A stretch of DNA of 36,051 bases from DATKMS01 sp041497995 (GTDB taxonomy: Bacteria > Desulfobacterota > Binatia > HRBIN30), in NCBI GenBank assembly GCA_041497995.1, contig JBGQHM010000016.1, forward strand, positions 1 through 36,051, given 5' to 3'. The position numbers and the translations under genes were made by a program. Shown one piece after another: positions 22,423-31,081 of this stretch. Numbering within the stretch: the stretch's first letter is position 1; each line of letters begins with the position of its first letter. The notes under the pieces are model-generated. The model was not told the origin of the DNA. It did no database searches and was given only the letters and a program-made list of their open reading frames with translations.

Positions 22423-22614
22423 CTACGGATTCCCCTCCCTCAGAAGGCCACCAGACGCCCAGCGCGGGTTAATCTGCTTGGTGGTGAACAGCGTTGTGCC
22501 TAGCACCACCACGGCGCCTGCCACGGCCACGACGGCCGCGTCATGGCTACCCGCGCCCGCGCACGCCATGCGTCGCGAGTGCTGTCCAGTCAGGTTGTGG
22601 TGCATGCTCTTCAT
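22423..22614 (-). CDS. small putative membrane protein, unknown
   Basis: A 63-residue frame beginning MKSMHHNLTGQHSRR, with a hydrophobic segment DAAVVAVAGAVVVLGTTLF (about residues 25-43) and a polar C-terminus. The ribosome site is weak. Support comes from the strong terminator just beyond the stop codon and from its position between ddl and the other small ORFs. An internal ATG at codon 16 (MACAGAGSHD) is an alternative start. No family is recognised. Confidence 0.45.
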   Translation of the reverse strand: MKSMHHNLTGQHSRRMACAGAGSHDAAVVAVAGAVVVLGTTLFTTKQINPRWASGGLLREGNP

Positions 22615-22759
22615 TGCGCTCTGAGTCCTGTGTCCCGCGAGCGTGATTTAGCCATAGTCACAGACGCGATGCAAGACTTTCCTTTTCACGCTCGTGGAGT
22701 GAGCCCCTTGGGCAACTATGGTATCGTTCGCCGGTGAAGAGGGAGCCGTGACGGGGCAA

Positions 22760-23893
22760 ATGCATAAGGTGGCTGTCGGTATCATCTTCGGTGGACGGTC
22801 GGGCGAGCATGAGATCTCCCTACGGTCCGCACGCTCCATCGTCGATGCGATCGATCGAACGCGGTACGATGTCACGTTAATCGGTATCGACCGCGCCGGA
22901 CGCTGGCGTCTGGTCGATGGGCCGGCGTTCCGACGATTGACGGACGCTGGACTAGCCGCGCTCGATAGCACTGGCACAGAGGTCCTACTGTCACCGACTC
23001 CTGCCGGTCGCGACCTGATCATTCCCGGGGAGCCCAACAGGTCAATCGATCGGCTCGACGTGTTGTTCCCGGTGCTGCACGGCACCTTCGGTGAGGACGG
23101 CACGATTCAAGGTCTCCTTGAGCTGGCAGATATCCCGTACGTCGGCTCCGGTGTATTGGGCTCCGCCGTTGGTATGGACAAAGACGTGCAGAAGCGTCTT
23201 TTGCAGGCCGCCGGCATACCGGTGGTTCCTTTTCTGACGGTGACACGTCGGCAGTGGGAGACGGATGAGCCGTCGGTGAGTGCCGCGGCGGCCGCCCTTG
23301 GCTTGCCGTTATTTGTGAAGCCCGCGAACCTCGGTTCCTCGGTCGGTATCACCAAGGTGAAGACGCTGGATGCGCTCGCTGCTGCCGTCGCCATCGCGTT
23401 CGAGTACGACAACAAGATCATCGTTGAGCACGGCGTCAATGCCCGGGAGATTGAGTGTGCAGTGCTGGGGAACGACGAGCCCGAAGCCTCCGTGCCGGGC
23501 GAGGTCTGTCCGCGTGGGGAGTTTTACTCCTATGAGGCGAAGTACGTCGACGAGAGTGGCGCAACGTTGCGCATCCCGGCGCCGTTGACGCCGATGCAAA
23601 CGGAGGCGGTGCGTCGGCTGGCGGTCCAGGTGTTTCTCTTACTGGACTGCGCCGGCATGGCGCGCGTCGACCTCTTTCTCGATCGCGACACGAACACGTT
23701 CTACGTCAACGAGCTCAACACTATCCCCGGCTTCACGACCATCAGCATGTACCCGAAGCTGTGGGAAGCGTCCGGCGTGCCCTATGCGGCATTGGTCCAG
23801 CGTCTCATTGAGCTTGCGATGCAACGCCACGCGCAGCGCAGCCGGCTGAAGAGAACGTACCTGCCCGGCGCCGGGCACGACCGTCAGCGTTAG
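22760..23893 (+). CDS. ddl: D-alanine--D-alanine ligase
   Basis: A 377-residue ATP-grasp ligase. The N-terminal signature is VGIIFGGRSGEHEISLRSAR; then VLFPVLHGTFGEDGTIQGLL, YVGSGVLGSAVGMDKD, PLFVKPANLGSSVGITKV (ATP-binding lysine and Gly-rich loop), EFYSYEAKYVDESG and the metal-binding end MARVDLFLDRDTNTFYVNELNTIPGF (read as ARVDLFLD and NELNTIPGF). It joins two D-alanines for peptidoglycan. The ATG at 22760 aligns with the usual start; an in-frame GTG at 22748 and ATG at 22718 are alternatives. Unusually it stands apart from mur genes. Its stop overlaps that of convergent aroQ. Confidence 0.95.
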   Translation: MHKVAVGIIFGGRSGEHEISLRSARSIVDAIDRTRYDVTLIGIDRAGRWRLVDGPAFRRLTDAGLAALDSTGTEVLLSPTPAGRDLIIPGEPNRSIDRLDVLFPVLHGTFGEDGTIQGLLELADIPYVGSGVLGSAVGMDKDVQKRLLQAAGIPVVPFLTVTRRQWETDEPSVSAAAAALGLPLFVKPANLGSSVGITKVKTLDALAAAVAIAFEYDNKIIVEHGVNAREIECAVLGNDEPEASVPGEVCPRGEFYSYEAKYVDESGATLRIPAPLTPMQTEAVRRLAVQVFLLLDCAGMARVDLFLDRDTNTFYVNELNTIPGFTTISMYPKLWEASGVPYAALVQRLIELAMQRHAQRSRLKRTYLPGAGHDRQR

Positions 23894-24378
23894 GGCGTGC
23901 GCCGCGCCAGCACGCTCGCGGCCGCCCGCAGGCCCAGCAGATAGCTGTCGGCGCCGAAGCCGACCACTTGACCAACCGCGATGTCGGCGATCAGTGAGCG
24001 ATGACGGAACGCTTCGCGTTTGTACGTATTGGAGAGGTGCACCTCGACCACCGGCACCTCTGCAGCCAGTAGCGCATCACGAATAGCGACACTGGTGTGC
24101 GTGTACGCGCCGGCGTTGATGACAATCGCCGCCGCAGAACCACGCGCCGCTTGGATTCGGTCGACGAGCGCTCCCTCGCTGTTCGACTGAAACGTGTGCA
24201 CTGTTACGCCGAGCTCGGTGGCGAGCTGCTGCAGCTGCGTATCGATGTCCGCCAACGTCGTCGCGCCGTAGATGGCCGGCTCGCGTTTTCCAACCAAGTT
24301 CAGGTTGGGGCCGTGCAGGACGAGGATGCGTCGGCTGCGGCGCGCAGAAAACCCCTTGCGTCTCGGCTGGGCAGCCAT
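23890..24378 (-). CDS. aroQ: 3-dehydroquinate dehydratase, type II
   Basis: A 162-residue type II dehydroquinase. The motifs are HGPNLNLVGKREPAIYGATTL (active-site Arg and Tyr), FQSNSEGALVDRI, INAGAYTHTSVAIRDAL and EVHLSNTYKREAFRHRS (catalytic His). It dehydrates 3-dehydroquinate to 3-dehydroshikimate in the shikimate pathway. An N-terminal extension (MAAQPRRKGFSARRSRR) is basic. It lies downstream of the giant lipoprotein gene on the same strand as aroK and aroB, 95 bases after a stem-loop. Its stop codon overlaps the convergent ddl stop (TTAG), so transcripts of the two genes overlap. Confidence 0.95.
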   Translation of the reverse strand: MAAQPRRKGFSARRSRRILVLHGPNLNLVGKREPAIYGATTLADIDTQLQQLATELGVTVHTFQSNSEGALVDRIQAARGSAAAIVINAGAYTHTSVAIRDALLAAEVPVVEVHLSNTYKREAFRHRSLIADIAVGQVVGFGADSYLLGLRAAASVLARRTP

Positions 24379-24426
24379 GGTGACGCGTCTAGCAGATGTT
24401 GGGGTTGCTCCGCCAGCTGGGCAGGC

Positions 24427-24458
24427 GGGCACGATCGGCGTGTAGACCGATCGTGCCC
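24427..24458. terminator. hairpin between giant lipoprotein gene and aroQ
   Basis: A perfect 12-base stem (GGGCACGATCGG/CCGATCGTGCCC) with an 8-base loop, 15 bases beyond the giant gene's stop codon. It lacks a T run. It may partly uncouple aroQ from the rest of the operon. Confidence 0.58.
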
Positions 24459-24473
24459 GTAGTTGGGTGGGGT

Positions 24474-27400
24474 TTATTGAATCGTACCGGTTGTCACGAT
24501 GGTTGTGGCGGTTCCGTTTGGTGAGGTCACCGTGACGACGACGGTCGCCGGATCGGGTGGGCTGGCTACCTTTGTCGCATCCGCATCGGCCAGCACGAAG
24601 CTGAACTGCGTCAGCCCCGGAATCAGCTGATTGAACGACTCGCCGTCTGGAACCGTAATGGCGCCGCCGCTGATCGCGCCGGTATTCGACGTGATCGCGA
24701 TCGTCGAGCCACCCACGATGGGGTTCAACAGGTCATCGTGGACGTTGATCGTGAAGGTGATCGACCCGCCGTTCGGTATGCTGAATCCGTTGCACGGCGG
24801 GCTGGAGCACCCGGCCAGTGTCGGTGTCACCAAGGGGCCTGAGAAGGTGACCGGGAATGTCGCGAACACGAAGACGTTGTTGTCCCAAACGCCGTGCGTA
24901 CCCTGACCGAGGGTGCCATTGGGTGGTGGGCCGCTGTCCCAGACGCCATTGTTGTTGGTGTCGATGAAGCGCTCGAATGCTGTCCCGGTGTTGAAGCGGC
25001 CGTTGCAGAACGAACTTGGGGCTCCGACCGAGCATCCGGCATCACCGGGCGGCAGCGGCCGGAAGTCGATGAAGGGCTCGGGCAGGTCATCGGTTAGGAT
25101 GCTGTCGCCGGCGTCGAAGATGCCGTTGCCGTTGTTGTCCAGGAAGGATTCCTCGCCGCGAGTGTAGGCCATGACGGTGACGATTCCGCTTGGCGGCACG
25201 ACACCCTCTGTGAGTAGCGTGGCAGTCGCTACACCTGACGTATCGGTTGTCGTTTGGTTGACCACGCTCGACGCGTTGGTGGTAAACGACACAGCCGTGC
25301 CTGGTGGAACCGCGTTGCCGAACCGATCGTTCACGAATGCAGAGATTTGATCCGTCAGCCCAAGCGTCACTCGTCCCTGGATGTTTAACTGCTTCGCGGC
25401 GACGCTGAAGTGATTCACCGCCGGTGGTGCGCCGAGCACGGCTATCGCCGTCGATTGCGCGGCAATTCCCGGATTGCTCACCACACTGGCGACGACACGG
25501 ACGGCCGAGGCCTGGATGCCGCTGGTGACAGCAGTGGTGACGCGCCCGCTACTATCGGAAACCGCGGTCAGCGGAGTCAGCGTCTCAGAGCCCGTCCCGT
25601 TCAGTGCGAACTGAACCGTGACCCCGGGTATCGGGAGGCCCAGCGTGTTGTTGACCTGGAAGGTCATCGTTGACTGCTCGGGCAGCCCCGAGCCGCGGAC
25701 GCCAATCGCAGCCGGTTGCGCACTGATGAACTGGATTGACCCGGCCGGTGGTGTCGCCGTTCCGGTTGCCGTGGGTAACGGGGTTACTGTTGTCGTGCTG
25801 GTCGGCGTCACCGTGGCAGTCGGGGTGATGGTAGGTGTCCGGGTGATGGTTGCTGTCGCAGTTGGGCGCGAGTCGGGTAGGGTGATGCTCCGCACACTTT
25901 CAATGACGTTGCCTGCGGCGTTCTTCACCCGCGCGCGCACCTGGACCGTCGCGCCCTGCAAACCCTGCGTGTACTTGACGCACGACAGCGCGTCGCCGGG
26001 CTGTGGAACGACGGTGAAGCCGACGGTGCACGGCTGCAACTGGTTGGTGAATCCGGGGCTGGTGACGGAGACGCCCGATACCGGGTTGACCAAACTGAAT
26101 TCGACGGGCACGCCATCGCCGACCACGACGCCCGAGCCGTCCGTGACCAACGCACTCAGAACGCTGGAGAACGTTCCGTCACCGTTGTCGGTGCGGTTGT
26201 TCTCGAACAGATCAACTTGGATGAACGCCGCGGGAGCACCCTGGACGGTCACGCTCGCGTTGGCTGTCCGGCCCAACGCATCAGTCGCTGTGACTGAGAA
26301 ATTCCCCAGGGCGGTGCCGGCGCCGAAGGTGAACGCGCCGCCCGAAGTGGACACACTGCCGGTGCTCAGACAGCCGCCGTTTGTCGAGATAGTGAACGGC
26401 GGGCTGCCGCCGGTGACGACGAAAGATTGTGTGGCGCCGTTGCACCCTGTGGGTGCGGCTCCCACGCCCGCAAACAGCGCCGCTTGCAATGGTGCGATTG
26501 CCGGAAGCACCGGCGTCGCGGTCGCTGTCGGCGTCGTTGAGGCGGTGGTGGTTGGGGTCGGCTGTGTTGGCGTCACGGTCGGCGTCACGGTGGGACGGGA
26601 GTCGGGTAGGATGATGGCGCGAACGTCTTCAACGAAGCCGCCGCTGCCGGTTTGTACGCGCGCACGAACGGTGACGGTTGAGCCCTGGAGACTCTGAACG
26701 TACTTGATGCACGACAACGCATCGCCCGGTTGCGGGACGACTGTGAATCCGACGGTGCAAGGCTGTGCTTGGTGCGTGAGACCGGGGCTCGTGACTGACA
26801 GGCCAGGGACCGGGTCGACCAGGCTGAACTGGACCGGCACGCCGTCGCCGATGACCACACCGAATGCATCGGTAATCAAAGCGCCGATGACGCTGGTGAA
26901 GGATCCATCGCCGTTGTCACTGCGCTGGTTCACGATCAGATCCAGCTTGACGAACGCAGCCCCTGCCGTCGGCACGGCGGTCTGGGTTGCTGTGGGCGTG
27001 ACAGTCGGCGGCACCGTCGGGGTGACGCTTGGAGTCGGTGGTCCGAGCACCGTGACTCCGGCAGAAGCCGTCCGCCCGAGGGCGTCGCTAACGGTGACGG
27101 AGAAGTCCCCCAGTGTATTGCCCGCGGTGAAAATGAAGGAGCCTCCCGAGGCCGGAACGGAAGCGGAGCTCACGCAGCCGCCGCCCGCGAATACCGTGAA
27201 CGGTGGGCTGCCGCCGGTGACGACGTAAGTCTGGCTGCTGCCGTTGCAGGCGTTCGGCGGTGCGCCGCTTCCTCCTGCCAACGTGGATTGCGTCGGAGCG
27301 ATTGCGGGCGGCACCGGGGTTGGGGTCGGTGTCGGCGCAATGGTTTCGGTCGGTGTCACAGTGGGCGTTGGAGATGGAGTGGGTGTCGGTGTCGGAGCCG

Positions 27401-30400
27401 CCAGGAAGGTGAGCGGGCTCGAGACAATGACTGACCCATTTCCGCCTCCGGGCAACGAATCGGAGGTGACGGCAACTAGCACGGCACCATCTGTTGAGGT
27501 TCCGGCTGTCGGCTGGTTGTCGCTGACCGAGAATTGGAACCGGTTGATGCCGTCGATGATCCGATCGTTTGTTTGCGCATCCGGAATGGTGAAGCTGCCC
27601 AGGCCAAGCACCTGGCCTCTCCCCCCTTGCACAGTTATCGAGACGCCCGAGCCGCCGACGATTGGATTGCCGATGCCGGGGTTCCCGATCGGGTCGGGGT
27701 TGTCGCTGACGATCAAGGTGAAGTCTCGTGACCCACCGGCTTCGACGATCGGGGAGCCCGCGTTGAGCAACAGCACGGCAGTATGACCGGAGAATGTCGT
27801 GCAGATGGATTCGAAGATCACCAGTTGGTCTCCGCACGTCGGTTGGCCGGACGGGTCGCTGATCTGGTTGATGTCAAAGCGTTGATTGCCATTCAGGTCG
27901 ATGAAGTCTTCACCTTGATCATAGACACCGTTGCAGTTGGCGTCGTAGAACGGCTCCGACACGGGAAGGAGCGTGTCTGTACCGTCGCAGACGCCGCTGC
28001 CATTGGCATCCACGAACGGCCGCTCGCCGTTCGTGGTTGCGAGGCTGGCGACGATACCGTTGTCCGCGATGGGCGACTGTGAGATCAACGTGGCGGTCGC
28101 TTGTCCGAGTGCGTTGGTCGTCGTCGGACCACCGATCGCACCACCCTTCGTCGTGAAATTTACCGCGGTTCCCGGGGGTACGGGGTTGCCGAAACGATCG
28201 GCGACAAACGCTGTGATCTGATCCTGGAGGCCGAACGTGACGCGTCCCGAAATGTTGTGCAGCTGCTGCGCCAGGCTGAAGTTGGGTTGCGAGGGTGGGC
28301 CTCCGAGGATACTCACCGCCGTGGAGCGCGTGACCAGTGTGGTGGTGGGTGTCGTTACCTGCGCCGTTACCTGGACGCTCTGGGCTCGCTCGCCACTCGT
28401 TAGAGTGACTTGCACCTTGCCGCTCTCATCCGTCACACCTTGGTTCGGCGTGATCGACTCGTCGGCGATGCGCGCGATTGAGAACATGACCGTCACACCG
28501 GCGCGCGGGGCCCCGGTGCCGTCGGTGACCTGGAAGGTGAGCGTTGATTGCTCGGGTAACCCCGAGCCGCGCACGCCGATGACGGCTGGTTGGGCGTCAA
28601 TGAATTGAATTGCGGCTGGTTGATTGCTCGTACTTGGGGTTGGTGTCCCGCTGGAATTGACGATTGGTACGGAGATGTTGAGCAGTTGCAGTCCACCTGC
28701 GGTCGCGCGGAGGGTTGCCGTACCCGACAATGTTCCGGCTGGGATGACCAGCGTTGCGTTCGCGTCGCCGCTTGCGTTGCTCAACACCGATCGATCAATT
28801 GTTCCAACCGACGTCGAGAACCGCACGCGCACATTCTCGATGCCGTCGCCGAGGCTGTTGGTGACCGTCGCATGCACAACCGCCAGCCCGTCGGCCGCGT
28901 TGCTGACAGGGACGGTCGGCGGGTTCACGCTGACCTCGAGATCGCTGATGACACCCGGTAGCGTGAGCGGTGCCCCGCTGAGACTGCTGACCATACCGGC
29001 AACCGAGGCGCGTACAATGATCTCGCTGCCGGCTTGCACGGCAGGATACTTGATGCAGGTGATCGCATCGCCCGGTTGTGACGTGATGGGAATGCCGGTC
29101 TGCGAGGGGAACTGGCCCACATCGCACGGGGGTAACCCGTTCGTCGTTGCATTGCTCGATATAGCGACGTTGCGAGACGGGTCCGTCTCATCTTCGATGC
29201 ACGTGCCGCCGCCGCAGGCGGAACTGTTGGCACATGGGTGACCGTCGTTCGGTCCGCCGGAGCAGACGCGCCGGAGGAGGATTTCGAAGAACACCGGCGT
29301 TCCATCTTCGACCACGTTGCCTTGCGCATCCGTCACCACCGCGCTGGCCGTCGTTAACAGACTGCCGTCGTTGTTGTCGACGTCGCGGTTGTTGATCGTG
29401 AGCCCAATGCGGGCAACTGGTCCGGAGGTGACGGTGAGTACCGCTTGTTGCTCGATCAAGGGAGAGGGGACATCGTTGACCGTCGTGTCCACGCATGCGG
29501 CCACGGTGACCGGGCCGGGCTGCGTTCCGCTGCGCACCTGGATGAGTGCGAACCCCGCTGTGTCGGACACGGTGGCGGGATCATCAGAGGAGCACTTCGT
29601 TGTTGGGACGGCGGTTGGCGTACCGCTCGGGGTGGGGGTGGTTACCGGCAGTATGACCGCTCCGGGTGCGCTCTGGGCCGCAACGACGTGATATCGGACA
29701 CGAACACCACCCAGTGGGTTCCCGTTGTTATCGAATACGCGGCCGACCACTGTGGCCAGATCGATGCCGCCAGTGCCGGAGACTTGGATGCGAGTCGGAC
29801 TTGCGCCGAGCGTGATGGATGCCGGTTGGCCTGGTGGCACCCCTGGATTGACCGTTCCTGGGTTGCCGCGTCCGGGGACGACGTTGATCGTAGTGGATCC
29901 ATTGACACCGCCCGCGAGGGCACTCAGGCTGTATGCTTGTTCGAGAGTGCCGGCGGATATCTGCAACGTCGATGTTGCGATACCGTTTTGCGCTCCATTG
30001 GCCCTGGTACGATCGACCAGGGGATTCACTTTGCCGACCGACGTGATGAACAACACATCGATTCCATCGATCGGCTTGTTGTCTGCGTCGAGCACCGCAG
30101 CGCTCAGGTTTACTGTGCCTCCGGAGAGCGCACCCACCGTTGCAGGATCGGCTTGTAACACCACCGATGTAACCGGCTTGGTGCTGACGCCGGAGACGAT
30201 GTTGATCGCGACGGCACCTGATCGGCCGCAGGCCGATGCGGTTACGCTGAGGGTGCCGAAAGACGAGTTCGGTGGAATCGTCAGGAGAGTTGTCGTCTGA
30301 CCCGCTGGCTGGCCTTCTCCCCCCGTCACGTTTACGAGCGGGTTGAAGCTGGCGATGCGTGGCTGCACATCGAATAGCACGTTGATATTCGATACCGGCA

Positions 30401-31049
30401 GGTTGTTGGAGTCGAACACGACTGCCGTAATCTGCGGCGTACCGCCCGCCTGACTGCTTACATTGAGGATGTCAGTCTGTACGATGATGGTTTGAACGTC
30501 GGTACACGGCAGAGGTGTGGGGGTGACGGTTGGTCCGCCACCGGTCGGAGTCGGGGTTCCTCCTTGGCCGCCGACTACAACTATCGTGAGGGTGACAGAT
30601 AGGCCCTTGAACGGACTGTCGACGTCTGTCTGAGCAGTGAGGGATCCGCCGTACAAGCCAAGGACCGATCCCGTGAGCGAGCCGTCCGTTCGCGTGTGAT
30701 CGCCGTTCGGTAGCGTTACTTGCAAGCCTGCCCCCGTTTCGAACGTGATGCGTTGATCGGCGGCCGGGCGACCGAGAGCATCGACCAGCAATACCGTGAA
30801 GAGGGTCGATGTTCCCTGCGCGATGACGATGTCCTGGACGCGCAGCGTGATGCTACCGTCATCGGATGATTGCGTGGCCTCGTTGCGGCTCGACCCCGAG
30901 CGTAGGGGCGTTGGCGTTGCTGTCGGGGTATTCTGGCCGGGCGTCAGCGGCGGCGGTGTGCCGCCCCCGCCGCCCCCTCCGCAACTACTGGAGACCAGCG
31001 CCACAGCCACCACCAGCGCCAATGTCAACAGTCTGAACCGGCGTTCCAT
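24474..31049 (-). CDS. giant Ig-like-domain lipoprotein (2191 aa)
   Basis: A lipoprotein of 2191 residues. The start MERRFRLLTLALVVAVALVS leads to lipobox SSSC with Cys23, then a Gly run and TPT-rich linker. GAGGAGG lies 7 bases before the ATG. The body is a series of bacterial Ig-like (Big_1/invasin-like) domains with recurring patterns such as VxATVTNSLGDGIENVRVRFS and QITAFVADRFGNPVPPGTAV, separated by Thr-Pro linkers. Ca-binding-like loops appear in two places (near residues 1010-1050 and 1967-2030), for example FVDANGSGVCDGTD and ESFLDNNGNGIFDAGDS. Two segments are repeated within the protein. No enzymatic domain is seen. Its likely role is an outer-surface adhesin or matrix protein. It follows a small lipoprotein gene by 32 bases within the pilPQ-aroKB operon region. 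Confidence 0.9.
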   Translation of the reverse strand: MERRFRLLTLALVVAVALVSSSCGGGGGGGTPPPLTPGQNTPTATPTPLRSGSSRNEATQSSDDGSITLRVQDIVIAQGTSTLFTVLLVDALGRPAADQRITFETGAGLQVTLPNGDHTRTDGSLTGSVLGLYGGSLTAQTDVDSPFKGLSVTLTIVVVGGQGGTPTPTGGGPTVTPTPLPCTDVQTIIVQTDILNVSSQAGGTPQITAVVFDSNNLPVSNINVLFDVQPRIASFNPLVNVTGGEGQPAGQTTTLLTIPPNSSFGTLSVTASACGRSGAVAINIVSGVSTKPVTSVVLQADPATVGALSGGTVNLSAAVLDADNKPIDGIDVLFITSVGKVNPLVDRTRANGAQNGIATSTLQISAGTLEQAYSLSALAGGVNGSTTINVVPGRGNPGTVNPGVPPGQPASITLGASPTRIQVSGTGGIDLATVVGRVFDNNGNPLGGVRVRYHVVAAQSAPGAVILPVTTPTPSGTPTAVPTTKCSSDDPATVSDTAGFALIQVRSGTQPGPVTVAACVDTTVNDVPSPLIEQQAVLTVTSGPVARIGLTINNRDVDNNDGSLLTTASAVVTDAQGNVVEDGTPVFFEILLRRVCSGGPNDGHPCANSSACGGGTCIEDETDPSRNVAISSNATTNGLPPCDVGQFPSQTGIPITSQPGDAITCIKYPAVQAGSEIIVRASVAGMVSSLSGAPLTLPGVISDLEVSVNPPTVPVSNAADGLAVVHATVTNSLGDGIENVRVRFSTSVGTIDRSVLSNASGDANATLVIPAGTLSGTATLRATAGGLQLLNISVPIVNSSGTPTPSTSNQPAAIQFIDAQPAVIGVRGSGLPEQSTLTFQVTDGTGAPRAGVTVMFSIARIADESITPNQGVTDESGKVQVTLTSGERAQSVQVTAQVTTPTTTLVTRSTAVSILGGPPSQPNFSLAQQLHNISGRVTFGLQDQITAFVADRFGNPVPPGTAVNFTTKGGAIGGPTTTNALGQATATLISQSPIADNGIVASLATTNGERPFVDANGSGVCDGTDTLLPVSEPFYDANCNGVYDQGEDFIDLNGNQRFDINQISDPSGQPTCGDQLVIFESICTTFSGHTAVLLLNAGSPIVEAGGSRDFTLIVSDNPDPIGNPGIGNPIVGGSGVSITVQGGRGQVLGLGSFTIPDAQTNDRIIDGINRFQFSVSDNQPTAGTSTDGAVLVAVTSDSLPGGGNGSVIVSSPLTFLAAPTPTPTPSPTPTVTPTETIAPTPTPTPVPPAIAPTQSTLAGGSGAPPNACNGSSQTYVVTGGSPPFTVFAGGGCVSSASVPASGGSFIFTAGNTLGDFSVTVSDALGRTASAGVTVLGPPTPSVTPTVPPTVTPTATQTAVPTAGAAFVKLDLIVNQRSDNGDGSFTSVIGALITDAFGVVIGDGVPVQFSLVDPVPGLSVTSPGLTHQAQPCTVGFTVVPQPGDALSCIKYVQSLQGSTVTVRARVQTGSGGFVEDVRAIILPDSRPTVTPTVTPTQPTPTTTASTTPTATATPVLPAIAPLQAALFAGVGAAPTGCNGATQSFVVTGGSPPFTISTNGGCLSTGSVSTSGGAFTFGAGTALGNFSVTATDALGRTANASVTVQGAPAAFIQVDLFENNRTDNGDGTFSSVLSALVTDGSGVVVGDGVPVEFSLVNPVSGVSVTSPGFTNQLQPCTVGFTVVPQPGDALSCVKYTQGLQGATVQVRARVKNAAGNVIESVRSITLPDSRPTATATITRTPTITPTATVTPTSTTTVTPLPTATGTATPPAGSIQFISAQPAAIGVRGSGLPEQSTMTFQVNNTLGLPIPGVTVQFALNGTGSETLTPLTAVSDSSGRVTTAVTSGIQASAVRVVASVVSNPGIAAQSTAIAVLGAPPAVNHFSVAAKQLNIQGRVTLGLTDQISAFVNDRFGNAVPPGTAVSFTTNASSVVNQTTTDTSGVATATLLTEGVVPPSGIVTVMAYTRGEESFLDNNGNGIFDAGDSILTDDLPEPFIDFRPLPPGDAGCSVGAPSSFCNGRFNTGTAFERFIDTNNNGVWDSGPPPNGTLGQGTHGVWDNNVFVFATFPVTFSGPLVTPTLAGCSSPPCNGFSIPNGGSITFTINVHDDLLNPIVGGSTIAITSNTGAISGGAITVPDGESFNQLIPGLTQFSFVLADADATKVASPPDPATVVVTVTSPNGTATTIVTTGTIQ
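25060..25745 (-). repeat. giant protein: repeat copy B of the long Ig-like segment
   Basis: Codes residues about 1769-1990. It is similar to 27870-28620 (copy A, residues about 811-1060). Both start with IQFI-AQPA-IGVRGSGLPEQS and include SAFVNDRFGNAVPPGTAV-like text, followed by the Ca-binding-like loops. The two copies are diverged, so this is an old duplication and not a sequencing artefact. Confidence 0.8.
25860..26600 (-). repeat. giant protein: second member of a tandem-type duplication
   Basis: This region repeats the segment at about 26590-27310 with a spacing near 728 bases. Each copy carries a Cys domain (CNGATQSFVVTGGSPPFTIS versus CNGSSQTYVVTGGSPPFTVF), a DGVPV-FSLV domain and a LPDSRPT linker followed by TP repeats. 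Copies differ at many codons. Confidence 0.78.
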
Positions 31050-31081
31050 GCCTCTGCCTCCTCGCCGTGCCGCGCTTGATT

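Noticed and set aside
25618..26697. 359-codon plus-strand frame with V-G-V repeats
   Set aside because: The antisense image of the TPT-rich linkers of the giant gene, not a separate repeat protein.
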